From Mesostigma viride (Eukaryota > Streptophyta > Mesostigmatophyceae > Mesostigmatales > Mesostigmataceae), in the NCBI GenBank assembly GCA_009746045.1, contig RPFO01001032.1:35001-89214 (forward strand): DNA of 54,214 nt. The letters run 5' to 3'. Every line of letters starts with the position of its first letter. Positions within the stretch are counted from its first letter, which is position 1. A model generated the notes under the pieces. It did no database searches and had not been told where the DNA came from. It was given only the letters and a program-made list of their open reading frames with translations. Made by a program: the position numbers and the translations under genes. This document shows, one piece after another, positions 40,576 to 50,916 of this stretch.

Positions 40576-43500
40576 TTATGGGACGATGTACGCGGAGGTC
40601 ATTCGGGCGCGAGTGGAGAGGGGATTAGCTCCCGGAAGCGCGACACTTCCGATCACTGGCAGAACGTTAGACATAGTCTCGTTCGCGGCTCCGATCGGGC
40701 CTTGCAGTGCCCCTGGTTCGTATTCCAACTCCCACTTGACGTCGTTGGAAGAAACGTTATTAGTGAGGAGTTTGTAGAGTTGCGTGCTGGAATCCGAGGC
40801 CACCGAGTAATTCAGCTGCGTTCGAGTATTGGTGTTTAGATCCACCTTATACAGTATCGGATCTCTCCCAAAGTACGTCGGCGTCGGAGTTATGGTGTAA
40901 GTAAACACCCACGACGTCGAGTTGGTGGAAGGCTGGTTCATGGTGAGGACGAACGGGGTCGGAGTGAATAACGGGTTGAACTCTATGGACCACGTAAGGA
41001 CGCACCGTTCGTTGCTGAACCCCTCCGCGTCCACCGGGGCCAGATCCGCGGGCAGTGTCAGCTTGATGGTGCCCGGGGCCCCGGCAAACCACGCGACGTT
41101 GACGGACAGGCGAAACATGTCGGAATTGGTTTCGGTCAATCCCAAATAGAACAGCCCCACCGTTTGTCCCGTGGCCTCGATTTCGGATTTCTGAAACGAC
41201 ATCGTGACCTTTCTGACTCCGGATTCGTCAACAGCGTTAAGCGACTCCAGTATGGATGCGGCACTCGGGTACTGTCTGCTCGTCCCGTTCAATGGAATAC
41301 TCACATACCGGACGTCTAAAATGATGGGGGTCGACATCACGTTTTGAAGCCTGGATGTCTGTACCCAAAATTTCCATCTCCACATAGGAGGTATGATGAA
41401 AAGTCGCATTTCTTGCCATTTATCGGAATCCGTGGCATAATTTTTAACTCCCGCGGAGTCTTGGAAAATGTCCTGCATTATGGACGCCATAGGTGCCACA
41501 CGATCCCTGGGGTATTCGGTGATGCGCGCGACCGCCGTCCAGACCATGGATCCGGGTGCGCCTCTCGTGAAAGAAACCAACTCGTGAGTGGCCTGGACCC
41601 AGGACCAGGTGTCAGGGTCCGTGGTCACATCCGTCAACGTGTAGCCAAATAATGTGAAGTCGCTCTCGACGACGTCGACAGTGGGCAATCGATGACAAAA
41701 GGAGAAGTCGAACGTGACTATAAACTCCTTCGCATTGGATGTGGATTGTTGGATGTAAATGCGGGGTGTCAGCGTGGGCGTGTAGAGAAAGCTGACACCA
41801 TCCACGATGAGTTGGCGGGTAGATCTGTTTTTAGTTGGCGGCCACACGAACGGGGCATCGTTTTGTGTCCGTATCACCCGCCCAACCGAAGAAACAGGGG
41901 TTATGTTGATTCCTGCCTCGATGTCAAAAAGTGGAGAGATTAAACCTATCGGTGCTTGAACGGAATACTCGAACGTCGTGTTATCCTGCTGCCCGTTAAG
42001 TGTACCGTATCCCAAAAACACTGGTAGCCCGGTGTGATTTGGCACGGATATCTGATCAGTGTTGTACGAGTGTATTAAATAATTTGTGTAGAAGAACAGT
42101 TGAGGGTCGGTTTTCAGTAGCGTGTCATCGTCCGATTTGGGAGCAGAAGAGAACTTCAGAGTCACTTTGATCTGACTGCCGGAATAGTGACTGAGTGTGG
42201 GTGTGATAAAGTTGAGGAGGTTTGGGAGAGTGATCTGCTGTGTGTCGATCGCCGCGTCGATGAACAAGGACAGTGAGAGACCCACGTCTCCAAACTGGTG
42301 GCTGAAATAATTGGTTTTTGTTTCAAACTTGATAGCCAGTTTGGTCGGGTTTTCGAGGCCGCCGCTCGGGAGGGCAAAAAATGGAACGACGCGGTACCGA
42401 GCCACCATCTCGCTTGCGTACAGATAGGTCGAGTTTGCGATGTAGGACAGTGACCAGCCGGTGAGAGGGGGGCGCGACGTTTCGAAGTCATTGAGTATAG
42501 TCGCTTTTGTGACAAAATTGACGTCATGAGGCCCATCCGTACGTGGGGCGTTGTTGTAATGGGTGAGAGATCCGCGGAGAGAAAAGGTGACCTCGATCTG
42601 ATCGTCCTCCCCTTCCACCTCGTCAATAGCGATCGCTCGCACTGCGAACCCGGAAGTAGTCGCGATCACGTCGGAGACAGCGCTCGGGAACTCCGCGCGC
42701 TCGCTGGACACCTGGAACGACGACCACTGGAACGCGACCTGTATCTGCGACCCTGTCTGCCCGCTCCAGTTCGACGCGGACAGTTTGGCCGAGTACGTGA
42801 AACTCTTGTCACCGGCGCTAGAGACGAACCGAACGTTGGCGGTACGCGTGTACGATTCGTACTCCCCTGAAGGAGGCGTCTTCGGCACGTGCTCCTTCAC
42901 CAGCGCGCTCCACCCCGCGGACCCCGAGTCTATGACGGTCTCGGTGGATGACTGGGGGTTCGCGGTAAACCCCTCAGGAGCGATAGCGAACGTGACCGTG
43001 AATCTTAACTCGTAAGGGTTGGAAACGTTCGGGTATCCCGGGTCCAGTGTGACCAGGACGGATTGTGTCGGGATTCGGTTGTAGCTCGTAACATAACTGT
43101 ACGGGGTGGAGACCCTACCGACCTCGAACAGCCCATTTCCAACGTTGAACGTGTCGCTGAATGCGAAGTCCGGAACGGTGAATTTGATGCTGCCTTGGTT
43201 CGGTAGCAACGTCGTCGTGATGAGTAATTTGATTCTTATCTTTGTGGTGGTGGCTCTCGTAACGCTTACGACCCCGTGGCCGGTTCCGATAATTTGTTCG
43301 TTAACTGGTTTCCCGGCATTGTCTGTTTGGGTCCAGAAGGATAGAACGGGGATAACGTTCTGCGATATCCACGTGGAAGTATCGCTGATACCCCTCACAT
43401 AAGGTATATCGACTTGAAGTGTGTTTGTCGGCGTCTCAATCGAGCCGGTACTGGCGACCACGTTTTTATCGTCAGGTACCAGGAAGCCGAAGGGCATTAA

Positions 43501-46335
43501 GGCGGCGTCATTTTCCGCGGTGTAGGGGGAGACCTCAAAAGATGTTCCCACAAAATACCTACTCGTCGCCTGGCTGGGCCGGAACCTGTTCGCCGCGATG
43601 GTCACCTTGAATTTTGCGTCCACGCTTGGAGGGGGGAAATTTTCGACTTTGCCACCATCGCGAGTGTTCCGCACCCACGGTGTCACGACTATGTCAAGGT
43701 ACATGTTGTTCGGATCCTTTGCCTTGTACTGCACCAGGAGAGGGAGAAGGGGGGTCTGGGAGTACTCGACGACTATGCCTTTATTCGCCGTGCTCGACCC
43801 GCTCACGTTTCGGAATCCGAGCAGACTGCTAACGTCTGCCAAGTCGGCAGCCAAAACCGCGAATCGCGTGGAAAACTGGATCCGCAGATCGAAGGAACTG
43901 ACGTTGGGGGTCGTTACCGAACTCTGCCCACCGGACCTGTAAAGATCGCGAGTTACCGTGACTCCTTCGACCACGTACGCCGTGGACTCCGTGGGCAGAT
44001 CGGTGCTCCTCGATATTGGTGCCCCTGTCCATGCCTGCATGGTGATGCCGTAGGTATCGGCGGGTGTCAAGTCATGACGCGGAGTCACTCTGAGGGTGAG
44101 CCGGGCCGCGTTTGCGCTGCCCAACGCGGCGATGGCGGCGGTGAGGTTGTACCGCATGACTCGCTGAGTGGGCGAATTAGCGTACGTTGTCGGCGTCGGG
44201 TCGGTCGTAGTTATGGACCCGACCAGTTCGGATCCCGTAACGGACCCTGAAAGAGTGTCTACCACCACGTCCGCGTACGCGTGTCCGGAGCCCGCCTGCA
44301 TGGCGCGGGTGTAGTTAAACACCACGTAGAGGTACCCGTTGTTCTGCCAATCCGCGTTGTTGAAAGCGACGAGCGCATCGCTAAGAAGGGGTCGGTTGGT
44401 GGGGGCGGTAAATGTTAACGGAGTCCCCACCATCTTGGTGATGGGGTGAGTGGTCATCGGCTGCCCTTGGGAGTTGTTGACGGTGGCAAACAGGGCACCA
44501 GGGGCCAGGGATAGAAGGACCCCCTTGATCCCGCTGTCTAGCGGGGCGGTCTTGATCTTGCGAAAGTCTACCCTGAACTGGAGGGTCTTAGCAGCGGTCA
44601 GCTCGGGGGCGGGATTTGCTACCACCTCCCACTTGCTCGCGTCGTACGCCTGCCACTGGTGTGAGGAGGCGTCCACGCGCGCCGAGAGTGCCGACTGCAA
44701 CGTTGCGGTAAATTCCTGACCCAGGGCTGCGATGTCTTTGTCGAAAGTGAGCGAGAACTGAGCCACGTCAGCGGACGTCAACGTGACCGTGTACTGTTGG
44801 AGATTCAGCGTATCCTCGGTGCGGAGATCCATGTCCCATCGCTGGTGTTTTGATTCGCATCCGAGGGCGAGGGCGTTTCGTACAGCTGAAGACGTTATGT
44901 AAACCTCAAACTCGGCCTGATACGCTCCGTCGGGCACGGGTGCGGTCAAAACAATCCTCAATATCTTTCGCTCTCCGTTGCTGTCGTTGGCCAAGCTCGC
45001 TGTGAGAGCCCCGCCTCCGTTCACGTATGTCGAGGGCTGGGAAAAAAAGTCTGGAGCATTGAATCGCGCGCTTGCGGACACTTTGTTCGTTATCACGCCG
45101 TTGGTTCCGTACGTGTCGTCGAGGACGCTCTGGGACACGTAGTCGAAAGTGACGGCGACAGTGTCCGGGGCGGAAGCACCCAGAACCGGTGTCTGGGGAC
45201 TGAGGACAAACAGGTCTTCAGGCACCGCGAAAGGGAAGGATGCCGTCTTTTGGGTGTACAGATGGCCAGCTGAGGACACAACCCCTCCCACAATCATCGG
45301 GACCGTGACTAACACCTGTCCCTGCGTGCCTTTCGCGATCACGTCCGGGATGGTGAGGACGAAGCGAAACGTGCGGCTATCCCCCGACACGTTTGTCAAA
45401 CCGGACACGGCGTCGCTCAATGGTAGGGTGCTGCTGTAGACGAAACTGGCGTTCACGTCGTTTGCCGTGAACGAGCCGGTAGCCACGTCGGAACCGAACA
45501 CGACGGTGACCTCTTTCACTCTGTGCGTGCTGGTCAACGGGTCGCCGCCCTGGTCGAGCACGGTTATGCTCGTGATTTCGTCGAGGGTGACCCCCCCGAT
45601 GGCTTGCACCTCGGCCTGGAGCGCGTTCAACTCCGTGCGCAGGCCGCTTATCAACGAGTCCGGCTTGTCACGCAGCTCGTTATAGCTTCCTGTAAAGAAG
45701 CCGGAGACCTCGTGCCCCCTGAATCCCACCCGGTCCACGTTCAGACCGCCCGTGATGACCACCCTCTGCTGGTTACCGCCCACATTCGCCACGGGCTGTG
45801 TCGCCCCGAACATGTACCCCTGAGACGCCCCGGCGGTATTTGCGAGGTACTTGAGGACCGGTCCGTCGTTCGGGGACGCCGTGACCGCGTCCGTGTCGAA
45901 TCCCGTGACGCCTCGGAACGCCCCTCCCGCGTTGTTGAAGGTTATGCTGTCGACGTCCAGCCCTCCTCTCACGACCACCCTCTTCGTGTTGCCCTGAAGC
46001 GTCGCCGCCGCCGTGGCGGGGTTGACGAATGCGATCCTCGAGTTGTCCTCCGCGGGGAACCGCCACACGTACGGGGAGGCGGTGAACGACCCCGTGAAGG
46101 GTTTGTACAGGTCTGAAGCGGCCGGGAGACGGGCCAGCAGGTCCGGGTCCAGCTTCTCTGTCGTGATCGCCCCGTCCGATATCTGCAGGCTCGACAGTGG
46201 CGCGTTGTTCACGCGGAGGGTCTGCGCGCTGATGTCCACGCTCGGGGCGGACAGGGAGATGCCGAACTTGGACATCAGCTTCATCTCCCCGTTGTCGCAC
46301 CGAAACACGCGGTTGTTGATCTCTCTGCTCTCCAT
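40576..46335 (-). CDS. Giant beta-repeat fibre or adhesin (1,919 residues)
   Basis: Uninterrupted 5.76 kb frame. The N-terminus (residues ~1-230) contains segments typical of phage-like tail fibres: INNRVFRCDNGEMKL, TLRVNNAPLSSLQISDGAIT, TEKLDPDL and two related blocks RVVVRGGLDVDSITF / RVVITGGLNVDRVGF, then a short coiled stretch (LRTELNALQAEVQAI). The rest is many beta-sandwich-like repeats with strands such as VKEVTVVFGSDVATGSFTA and VAQFSLTFDKDIAALGQEF. No membrane anchor. With the two neighbouring genes it forms a ~9.8 kb attachment block, presumably virion fibres. Absence of frameshifts over this length argues that the gene is intact. Confidence 0.75.
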   Translation of the reverse strand: MESREINNRVFRCDNGEMKLMSKFGISLSAPSVDISAQTLRVNNAPLSSLQISDGAITTEKLDPDLLARLPAASDLYKPFTGSFTASPYVWRFPAEDNSRIAFVNPATAAATLQGNTKRVVVRGGLDVDSITFNNAGGAFRGVTGFDTDAVTASPNDGPVLKYLANTAGASQGYMFGATQPVANVGGNQQRVVITGGLNVDRVGFRGHEVSGFFTGSYNELRDKPDSLISGLRTELNALQAEVQAIGGVTLDEITSITVLDQGGDPLTSTHRVKEVTVVFGSDVATGSFTANDVNASFVYSSTLPLSDAVSGLTNVSGDSRTFRFVLTIPDVIAKGTQGQVLVTVPMIVGGVVSSAGHLYTQKTASFPFAVPEDLFVLSPQTPVLGASAPDTVAVTFDYVSQSVLDDTYGTNGVITNKVSASARFNAPDFFSQPSTYVNGGGALTASLANDSNGERKILRIVLTAPVPDGAYQAEFEVYITSSAVRNALALGCESKHQRWDMDLRTEDTLNLQQYTVTLTSADVAQFSLTFDKDIAALGQEFTATLQSALSARVDASSHQWQAYDASKWEVVANPAPELTAAKTLQFRVDFRKIKTAPLDSGIKGVLLSLAPGALFATVNNSQGQPMTTHPITKMVGTPLTFTAPTNRPLLSDALVAFNNADWQNNGYLYVVFNYTRAMQAGSGHAYADVVVDTLSGSVTGSELVGSITTTDPTPTTYANSPTQRVMRYNLTAAIAALGSANAARLTLRVTPRHDLTPADTYGITMQAWTGAPISRSTDLPTESTAYVVEGVTVTRDLYRSGGQSSVTTPNVSSFDLRIQFSTRFAVLAADLADVSSLLGFRNVSGSSTANKGIVVEYSQTPLLPLLVQYKAKDPNNMYLDIVVTPWVRNTRDGGKVENFPPPSVDAKFKVTIAANRFRPSQATSRYFVGTSFEVSPYTAENDAALMPFGFLVPDDKNVVASTGSIETPTNTLQVDIPYVRGISDTSTWISQNVIPVLSFWTQTDNAGKPVNEQIIGTGHGVVSVTRATTTKIRIKLLITTTLLPNQGSIKFTVPDFAFSDTFNVGNGLFEVGRVSTPYSYVTSYNRIPTQSVLVTLDPGYPNVSNPYELRFTVTFAIAPEGFTANPQSSTETVIDSGSAGWSALVKEHVPKTPPSGEYESYTRTANVRFVSSAGDKSFTYSAKLSASNWSGQTGSQIQVAFQWSSFQVSSERAEFPSAVSDVIATTSGFAVRAIAIDEVEGEDDQIEVTFSLRGSLTHYNNAPRTDGPHDVNFVTKATILNDFETSRPPLTGWSLSYIANSTYLYASEMVARYRVVPFFALPSGGLENPTKLAIKFETKTNYFSHQFGDVGLSLSLFIDAAIDTQQITLPNLLNFITPTLSHYSGSQIKVTLKFSSAPKSDDDTLLKTDPQLFFYTNYLIHSYNTDQISVPNHTGLPVFLGYGTLNGQQDNTTFEYSVQAPIGLISPLFDIEAGINITPVSSVGRVIRTQNDAPFVWPPTKNRSTRQLIVDGVSFLYTPTLTPRIYIQQSTSNAKEFIVTFDFSFCHRLPTVDVVESDFTLFGYTLTDVTTDPDTWSWVQATHELVSFTRGAPGSMVWTAVARITEYPRDRVAPMASIMQDIFQDSAGVKNYATDSDKWQEMRLFIIPPMWRWKFWVQTSRLQNVMSTPIILDVRYVSIPLNGTSRQYPSAASILESLNAVDESGVRKVTMSFQKSEIEATGQTVGLFYLGLTETNSDMFRLSVNVAWFAGAPGTIKLTLPADLAPVDAEGFSNERCVLTWSIEFNPLFTPTPFVLTMNQPSTNSTSWVFTYTITPTPTYFGRDPILYKVDLNTNTRTQLNYSVASDSSTQLYKLLTNNVSSNDVKWELEYEPGALQGPIGAANETMSNVLPVIGSVALPGANPLSTRARMTSAYIVP

Positions 46336-46405
46336 TGCGTTACCTTAGGCTCTCCTTTTTTTTTCGGTGCGTTCGAAACGGGCTCCAAATTATGCGCGCC
46401 ACAGG

Positions 46406-46410
46406 TATAC
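46406..46410 (+). promoter_or_regulatory. TATA-like element of the DUF5767-type gene
   Basis: GGTATACCATG: TATAC ends one base before the ATG at 46412. It favours this ATG over the upstream in-frame one at 46367. Confidence 0.4.
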
Positions 46411-46818
46411 CATGACAACCAAACGCGTGCCCATTGACCTGCTGGACAACGACCACGAGGCGCACACGCAGACGGCCCCCGTCATCCGCGGCGCCCACCT
46501 GGACGGGGTCGAGATCGTGGACGACGACGACCTGGACATCGCGGATCCGGGACCCGCCAAGTCGCGGCACGGGAGGAGGCACCACTCCAAGAGGCACTCG
46601 AAGAAGCACGGGGACGGCGGCGCCGACAAGGGGTACGACCAGCTGGCCAACCCCAAGAAGGCCAAGTCCCCGTTCGCGGCCCCCGCCACGACCGCCCCCA
46701 AGCCCGACACCGCCGAGGACGACTTCGCCGCATACTACGAGGACATGTACGGCGGCGGCGGGGACGACTTCTACGACGACTTCGGTCCGCCCCCCGCGGA
46801 CGTGGTGGAAGACGAGGC

Positions 46819-46908
46819 TGTCGCGTTTGCGTGCCATTATATCCTAGCCTATCACTTGGAAGGCATATCCATAGCAATAGAGTACTCTTGTGTGTGATCC
46901 ACTATATT
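46819..46908 (+). repeat. 90 bp left-end repeat, copy 1
   Basis: From TGTCGCGTTTGCGTGCC to CCACTATATT, identical to 48541-48630. Confidence 0.9.
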
Positions 46909-47490
46909 GATATATGGTCTTCTTCTTGCACCCAGCTGAGGGTTGGGGGGGGGGTATCACCCCATTTTTTTTTTTTTTTCCCTTTGGACAGCGCAGCCTG
47001 TGCGCTTGTTTCTTCATGACCCCTCCTTTCTTTGTCGCTCGCGTTGAGGCTGCTCGCGAGGGGGGGTGAAAAGGGAGGCCTACTTCAGAGCTTGGCTGAC
47101 CTTGTTTGACTATGCTAGGGAGGCATAGAGCCATGTTATTTGGTTCCCTGAGTTTATATTTGGTCTTTGCCCGCATGGTAATTGCAGTGGATATGCATTT
47201 AGACCGCGCATGGGGCCAAGGGGGGAGGCTTCTGCACGGTAGGCGACAGCTGTCGCGTGCCGGTCCATTACGTTCTTAATTACGCGCGGGTAAACTATTG
47301 TGACGTGACTTTTACGTCCGTGGAACCTATGCGGTTTACTTTACCGCTTTGTCTTGGCGCCGCGCCGCGGAATCACGCGTCCGCTGAATCGTCGGCGGAT
47401 CTTCTGAATTCGTCCAAGTGCGAGTGCGTTCGCATTGGCGGCAGTGGGCTATTAAAGGGGGGATTTGGGCTACCGGTCGTCACCAGGGCA

Positions 47491-48538
47491 TAAATAATGT
47501 GGAAATGATAGGTGTGGTCCTTGACGGCACCACCACCTTCATGACAGGCAGCGCAGCCAGCCGATATTTATATTATGAAGATTGCAATAATGCTTTATGA
47601 TGAAAGCAATGCCCAAACCATTCATTCCATAACATTTGACAAATTACAATGAATGCCGAGTTGTGCTGCCGCAACTGTAAGAGTAACTACATATCCTTGA
47701 GACCCATCGAAATCACCACAGACCGACCATGACGCCACTGTGGCGCAACAGTGTTTACTTACGTCATAATCTATATCAACTGTGTGACTCTGCGCTCATG
47801 TCCCAGTTACTGGCACACTGGCCAACGACGAACCGGCCCTTTCCCGGGACTGTTCCCGGGTCAGCAGAACGTTTCTCGTCCACAATGCCAACAACATCCC
47901 AACCGGATCAAACCATTGTCAATCTTATCAACCATCGTCATGGCAACGACATGCAACCACTCACGGGGGCTGCTCCGGGCTGTTCGAGAAGTTTAACCCC
48001 ATGAAGACAACAAACTAGTTGTGAGGGAGAGAAACGAGCGAACAACGACCACCATGGCCGCTGCGCTGCTCCTAAATACCTCCAAAAATCCCGGCATCCA
48101 TGCGCTGTCGCATTTGCCAGCAAGCCGCCTGACGTGCAGTTAGACTGCCAGCAAAATGCAGAGCAAGTCTGTTCGACAACCACGTGCGAGCCAGCACACC
48201 GCACACTACGATCTGCGTATCTAGCTTTGTCAGATGGACTGAACATCATTCCGTCTGGACAATACAAAAGATTCATAACTGCCAAATGTCACGCACCGGA
48301 ATATTGCGCAAGCCACCAAGGCTTTGCGCCCCAAAGTCTTGCGCCTGAACCTAAGTCAGGTCACCTAAGACTGTCACTCTAGAAATTCAGGCCTTTCCGG
48401 CGCGGCGCTCCACACCGGCCCAAGGAACAAAGCCTGCGGCCTACTGAATCGGAACCAACCAAACGTCGGTAACGATTCCGATTACGGCAACCGCGTAACT
48501 TCTTGAGTGCACGGACGTAAATGATCACGGACGTGACA
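47491..48538 (+). repeat. 1,048 bp direct repeat, copy 1
   Basis: From TAAATAATGTGGAAATG to CACGGACGTGACA. It appears identical to 48940-49987. Short open frames inside are duplicated with it and show no coding character. Confidence 0.92.
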
Positions 48539-48540
48539 GC

Positions 48541-48630
48541 TGTCGCGTTTGCGTGCCATTATATCCTAGCCTATCACTTGGAAGGCATATCCATAGCAAT
48601 AGAGTACTCTTGTGTGTGATCCACTATATT
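48541..48630 (+). repeat. 90 bp left-end repeat, copy 2
   Basis: Same 90 bp as at 46819, then a different middle segment (48631-48939) that contains three near copies of an AGCATAATCCTCTTCAT-type ~39 bp repeat. Confidence 0.9.
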
Positions 48631-48939
48631 CCCCCCCACTTTTTAGCTCGAAAAAATGAAGAGCCAAAAAGTCAAAAAGAGGATCACATAGGGAAAAAAA
48701 AATTCCCACGACAGGACCACACATGCTTTTCAAATAGGCTAAGCAATAACCTCTTCAGTGCTTTTTCAAGGATAAGCATAATCCTCTTCATGGCTTTTTC
48801 AAGGATAAGCCTAATCCTCTTCATAGCTTTTTAAAGGATAAGCTTAATCCTCTTCCAAGTGCTTGATTCTGCAAGCAGCTTGGGTATATCTCCGGCTCAG
48901 GCTGTCCGAACTGAACCCGCCAAGGGTTGTTCGCTCGTT

Positions 48940-49987
48940 TAAATAATGTGGAAATGATAGGTGTGGTCCTTGACGGCACCACCACCTTCATGACAGGCAG
49001 CGCAGCCAGCCGATATTTATATTATGAAGATTGCAATAATGCTTTATGATGAAAGCAATGCCCAAACCATTCATTCCATAACATTTGACAAATTACAATG
49101 AATGCCGAGTTGTGCTGCCGCAACTGTAAGAGTAACTACATATCCTTGAGACCCATCGAAATCACCACAGACCGACCATGACGCCACTGTGGCGCAACAG
49201 TGTTTACTTACGTCATAATCTATATCAACTGTGTGACTCTGCGCTCATGTCCCAGTTACTGGCACACTGGCCAACGACGAACCGGCCCTTTCCCGGGACT
49301 GTTCCCGGGTCAGCAGAACGTTTCTCGTCCACAATGCCAACAACATCCCAACCGGATCAAACCATTGTCAATCTTATCAACCATCGTCATGGCAACGACA
49401 TGCAACCACTCACGGGGGCTGCTCCGGGCTGTTCGAGAAGTTTAACCCCATGAAGACAACAAACTAGTTGTGAGGGAGAGAAACGAGCGAACAACGACCA
49501 CCATGGCCGCTGCGCTGCTCCTAAATACCTCCAAAAATCCCGGCATCCATGCGCTGTCGCATTTGCCAGCAAGCCGCCTGACGTGCAGTTAGACTGCCAG
49601 CAAAATGCAGAGCAAGTCTGTTCGACAACCACGTGCGAGCCAGCACACCGCACACTACGATCTGCGTATCTAGCTTTGTCAGATGGACTGAACATCATTC
49701 CGTCTGGACAATACAAAAGATTCATAACTGCCAAATGTCACGCACCGGAATATTGCGCAAGCCACCAAGGCTTTGCGCCCCAAAGTCTTGCGCCTGAACC
49801 TAAGTCAGGTCACCTAAGACTGTCACTCTAGAAATTCAGGCCTTTCCGGCGCGGCGCTCCACACCGGCCCAAGGAACAAAGCCTGCGGCCTACTGAATCG
49901 GAACCAACCAAACGTCGGTAACGATTCCGATTACGGCAACCGCGTAACTTCTTGAGTGCACGGACGTAAATGATCACGGACGTGACA
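48940..49987 (+). repeat. 1,048 bp direct repeat, copy 2
   Basis: Second copy of 47491-48538. The lack of visible differences indicates very recent duplication or gene conversion. Confidence 0.92.
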
Positions 49988-50903
49988 AGGCGGTGTACCG
50001 CCCCAGCAAGGAGGAACTGCACAAGGAGAAGGTGGAGCTGCTCCAGAGGCTGCACCGCCTCAAGGACAAGGGCATGGCGGTCCCCCAGTTCGACATGCGC
50101 TCCGACCTGGACGAGATCCGGTTCGAGCACGAGAAGATCGTGAGGACTCTCGAGACCAAGAACGCCATCAACACCATGCGACAGATGCTGGTGGCCACCA
50201 CGTCCGCGCTCCAGTTCCTCAACAACCGGTACGACCCCGTGGGCCTCAAGCTCGACGGCTGGTCCGAGACGATCATGGCTAACGTCACCGACTACGACAA
50301 CGTGTTCGAGCGCCTCTACGAAAAGCACCGCCACCGCGTGTCCATGCCCCCGGAGTTGGAGCTCATGCTCATGTTGGGCGGGTCGGCCATGATGTTCCAT
50401 ATGTCGGCGTCCTTCGCCAGCTCCGGGCTGCCCTCCATGTCCGATATCGCCAAGACCGACCCGGAGCTCATGAGGAGTCTGCTCAAGGTGATGATGGCCA
50501 AGCAGGAGGGGGGGGCCACCCCCAGGCGCCGCCCCTCCCCCGCCGCCCCCCGCCCAAGACACCGCTAACGGAGGGCAGTACGTCATGCGAGGCCCCATGG
50601 CGTTCGGGGGGCGTTCGGGGGCGCCGCCGGGCCGGCCCCGAGGCCCGAGATACGCATCCCCGTCAACATGGACCGCATCGTGGAGGACGCCGTATCCCCC
50701 GCGGGGTCGCTGACCGATGCGGTGGTGCGGGTGATCGAGGACGACGGCGAGAGCGTCACCGGGAGCCTCGTGGGCGCGGACATCGACAACGTGAAGACCG
50801 TGCAGGTGGCCGGGGAGAAGAAGAGGGGCAGGAGGGGCGGGAAGGGCAAGAAGGACGACCCCACCAAGGTGGTGCTGGACCTGTGAAAAAAAAAGCACCC
50901 GTG

Positions 50904-50910
50904 TATATAT
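50904..50910 (+). promoter_or_regulatory. TATA-like element at the start of the 50917 gene
   Basis: TATATAT, six bases before the ATG at 50917. Confidence 0.5.
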
Positions 50911-50916
50911 GACACC

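Larger units (their letters stand above)
46819..49987. mobile_element. Composite TIR element inserted in the DUF5767-type gene
   Basis: Starts TGTCGCG and ends CGTGACA, so the ends are inverted TGTC..GACA. The four bases AGGC flank it at 46815-46818 and 49988-49991, consistent with a target duplication. It consists of three TGTC..GACA units, 46819-47248, 47251-48538 and 48541-49987, joined head to tail by GC so that each joint reads GACAGCTGTC. Unit 3 shares 90 bp at its left end with unit 1 and 1,048 bp at its right end with unit 2. No transposase is encoded, so it would be non-autonomous. Superfamily unknown. Confidence 0.75.
46412..50886 (+). pseudogene. DUF5767-type nucleocytovirus protein, split by an insertion
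   Basis: The N-terminal part (46412-46818, from MTTKRVPIDLLDNDHE) has acidic, His/Lys-rich and Gly-rich segments. The C-terminal part resumes at 49988 and carries the family core: KEELHKEKVELLQRLHRL, then a long helix, then ALQFLNNRYDPVGLKLDGWS, then PPELELMLMLGGSAMMFH. These match what I know of DUF5767, a virion-associated protein of nucleocytoviruses. Between them sits a 3.17 kb insert flanked by AGGC; the original frame would read through if it were absent. The tail has two more frame changes in G/C runs (about 50508-50520 and 50605-50625), passing through an MRGPM motif at 50585 to a basic end (EKKRGRRGGKGKK). As assembled, the gene is inactive. Confidence 0.8.

Noticed and set aside
47729-49831. 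Repeated short frames (91, 115 and 82 codons) in the inserted element
   Set aside because: They are identical in both copies only because the DNA is duplicated; no motif, and frames occur on both strands over the same bases.
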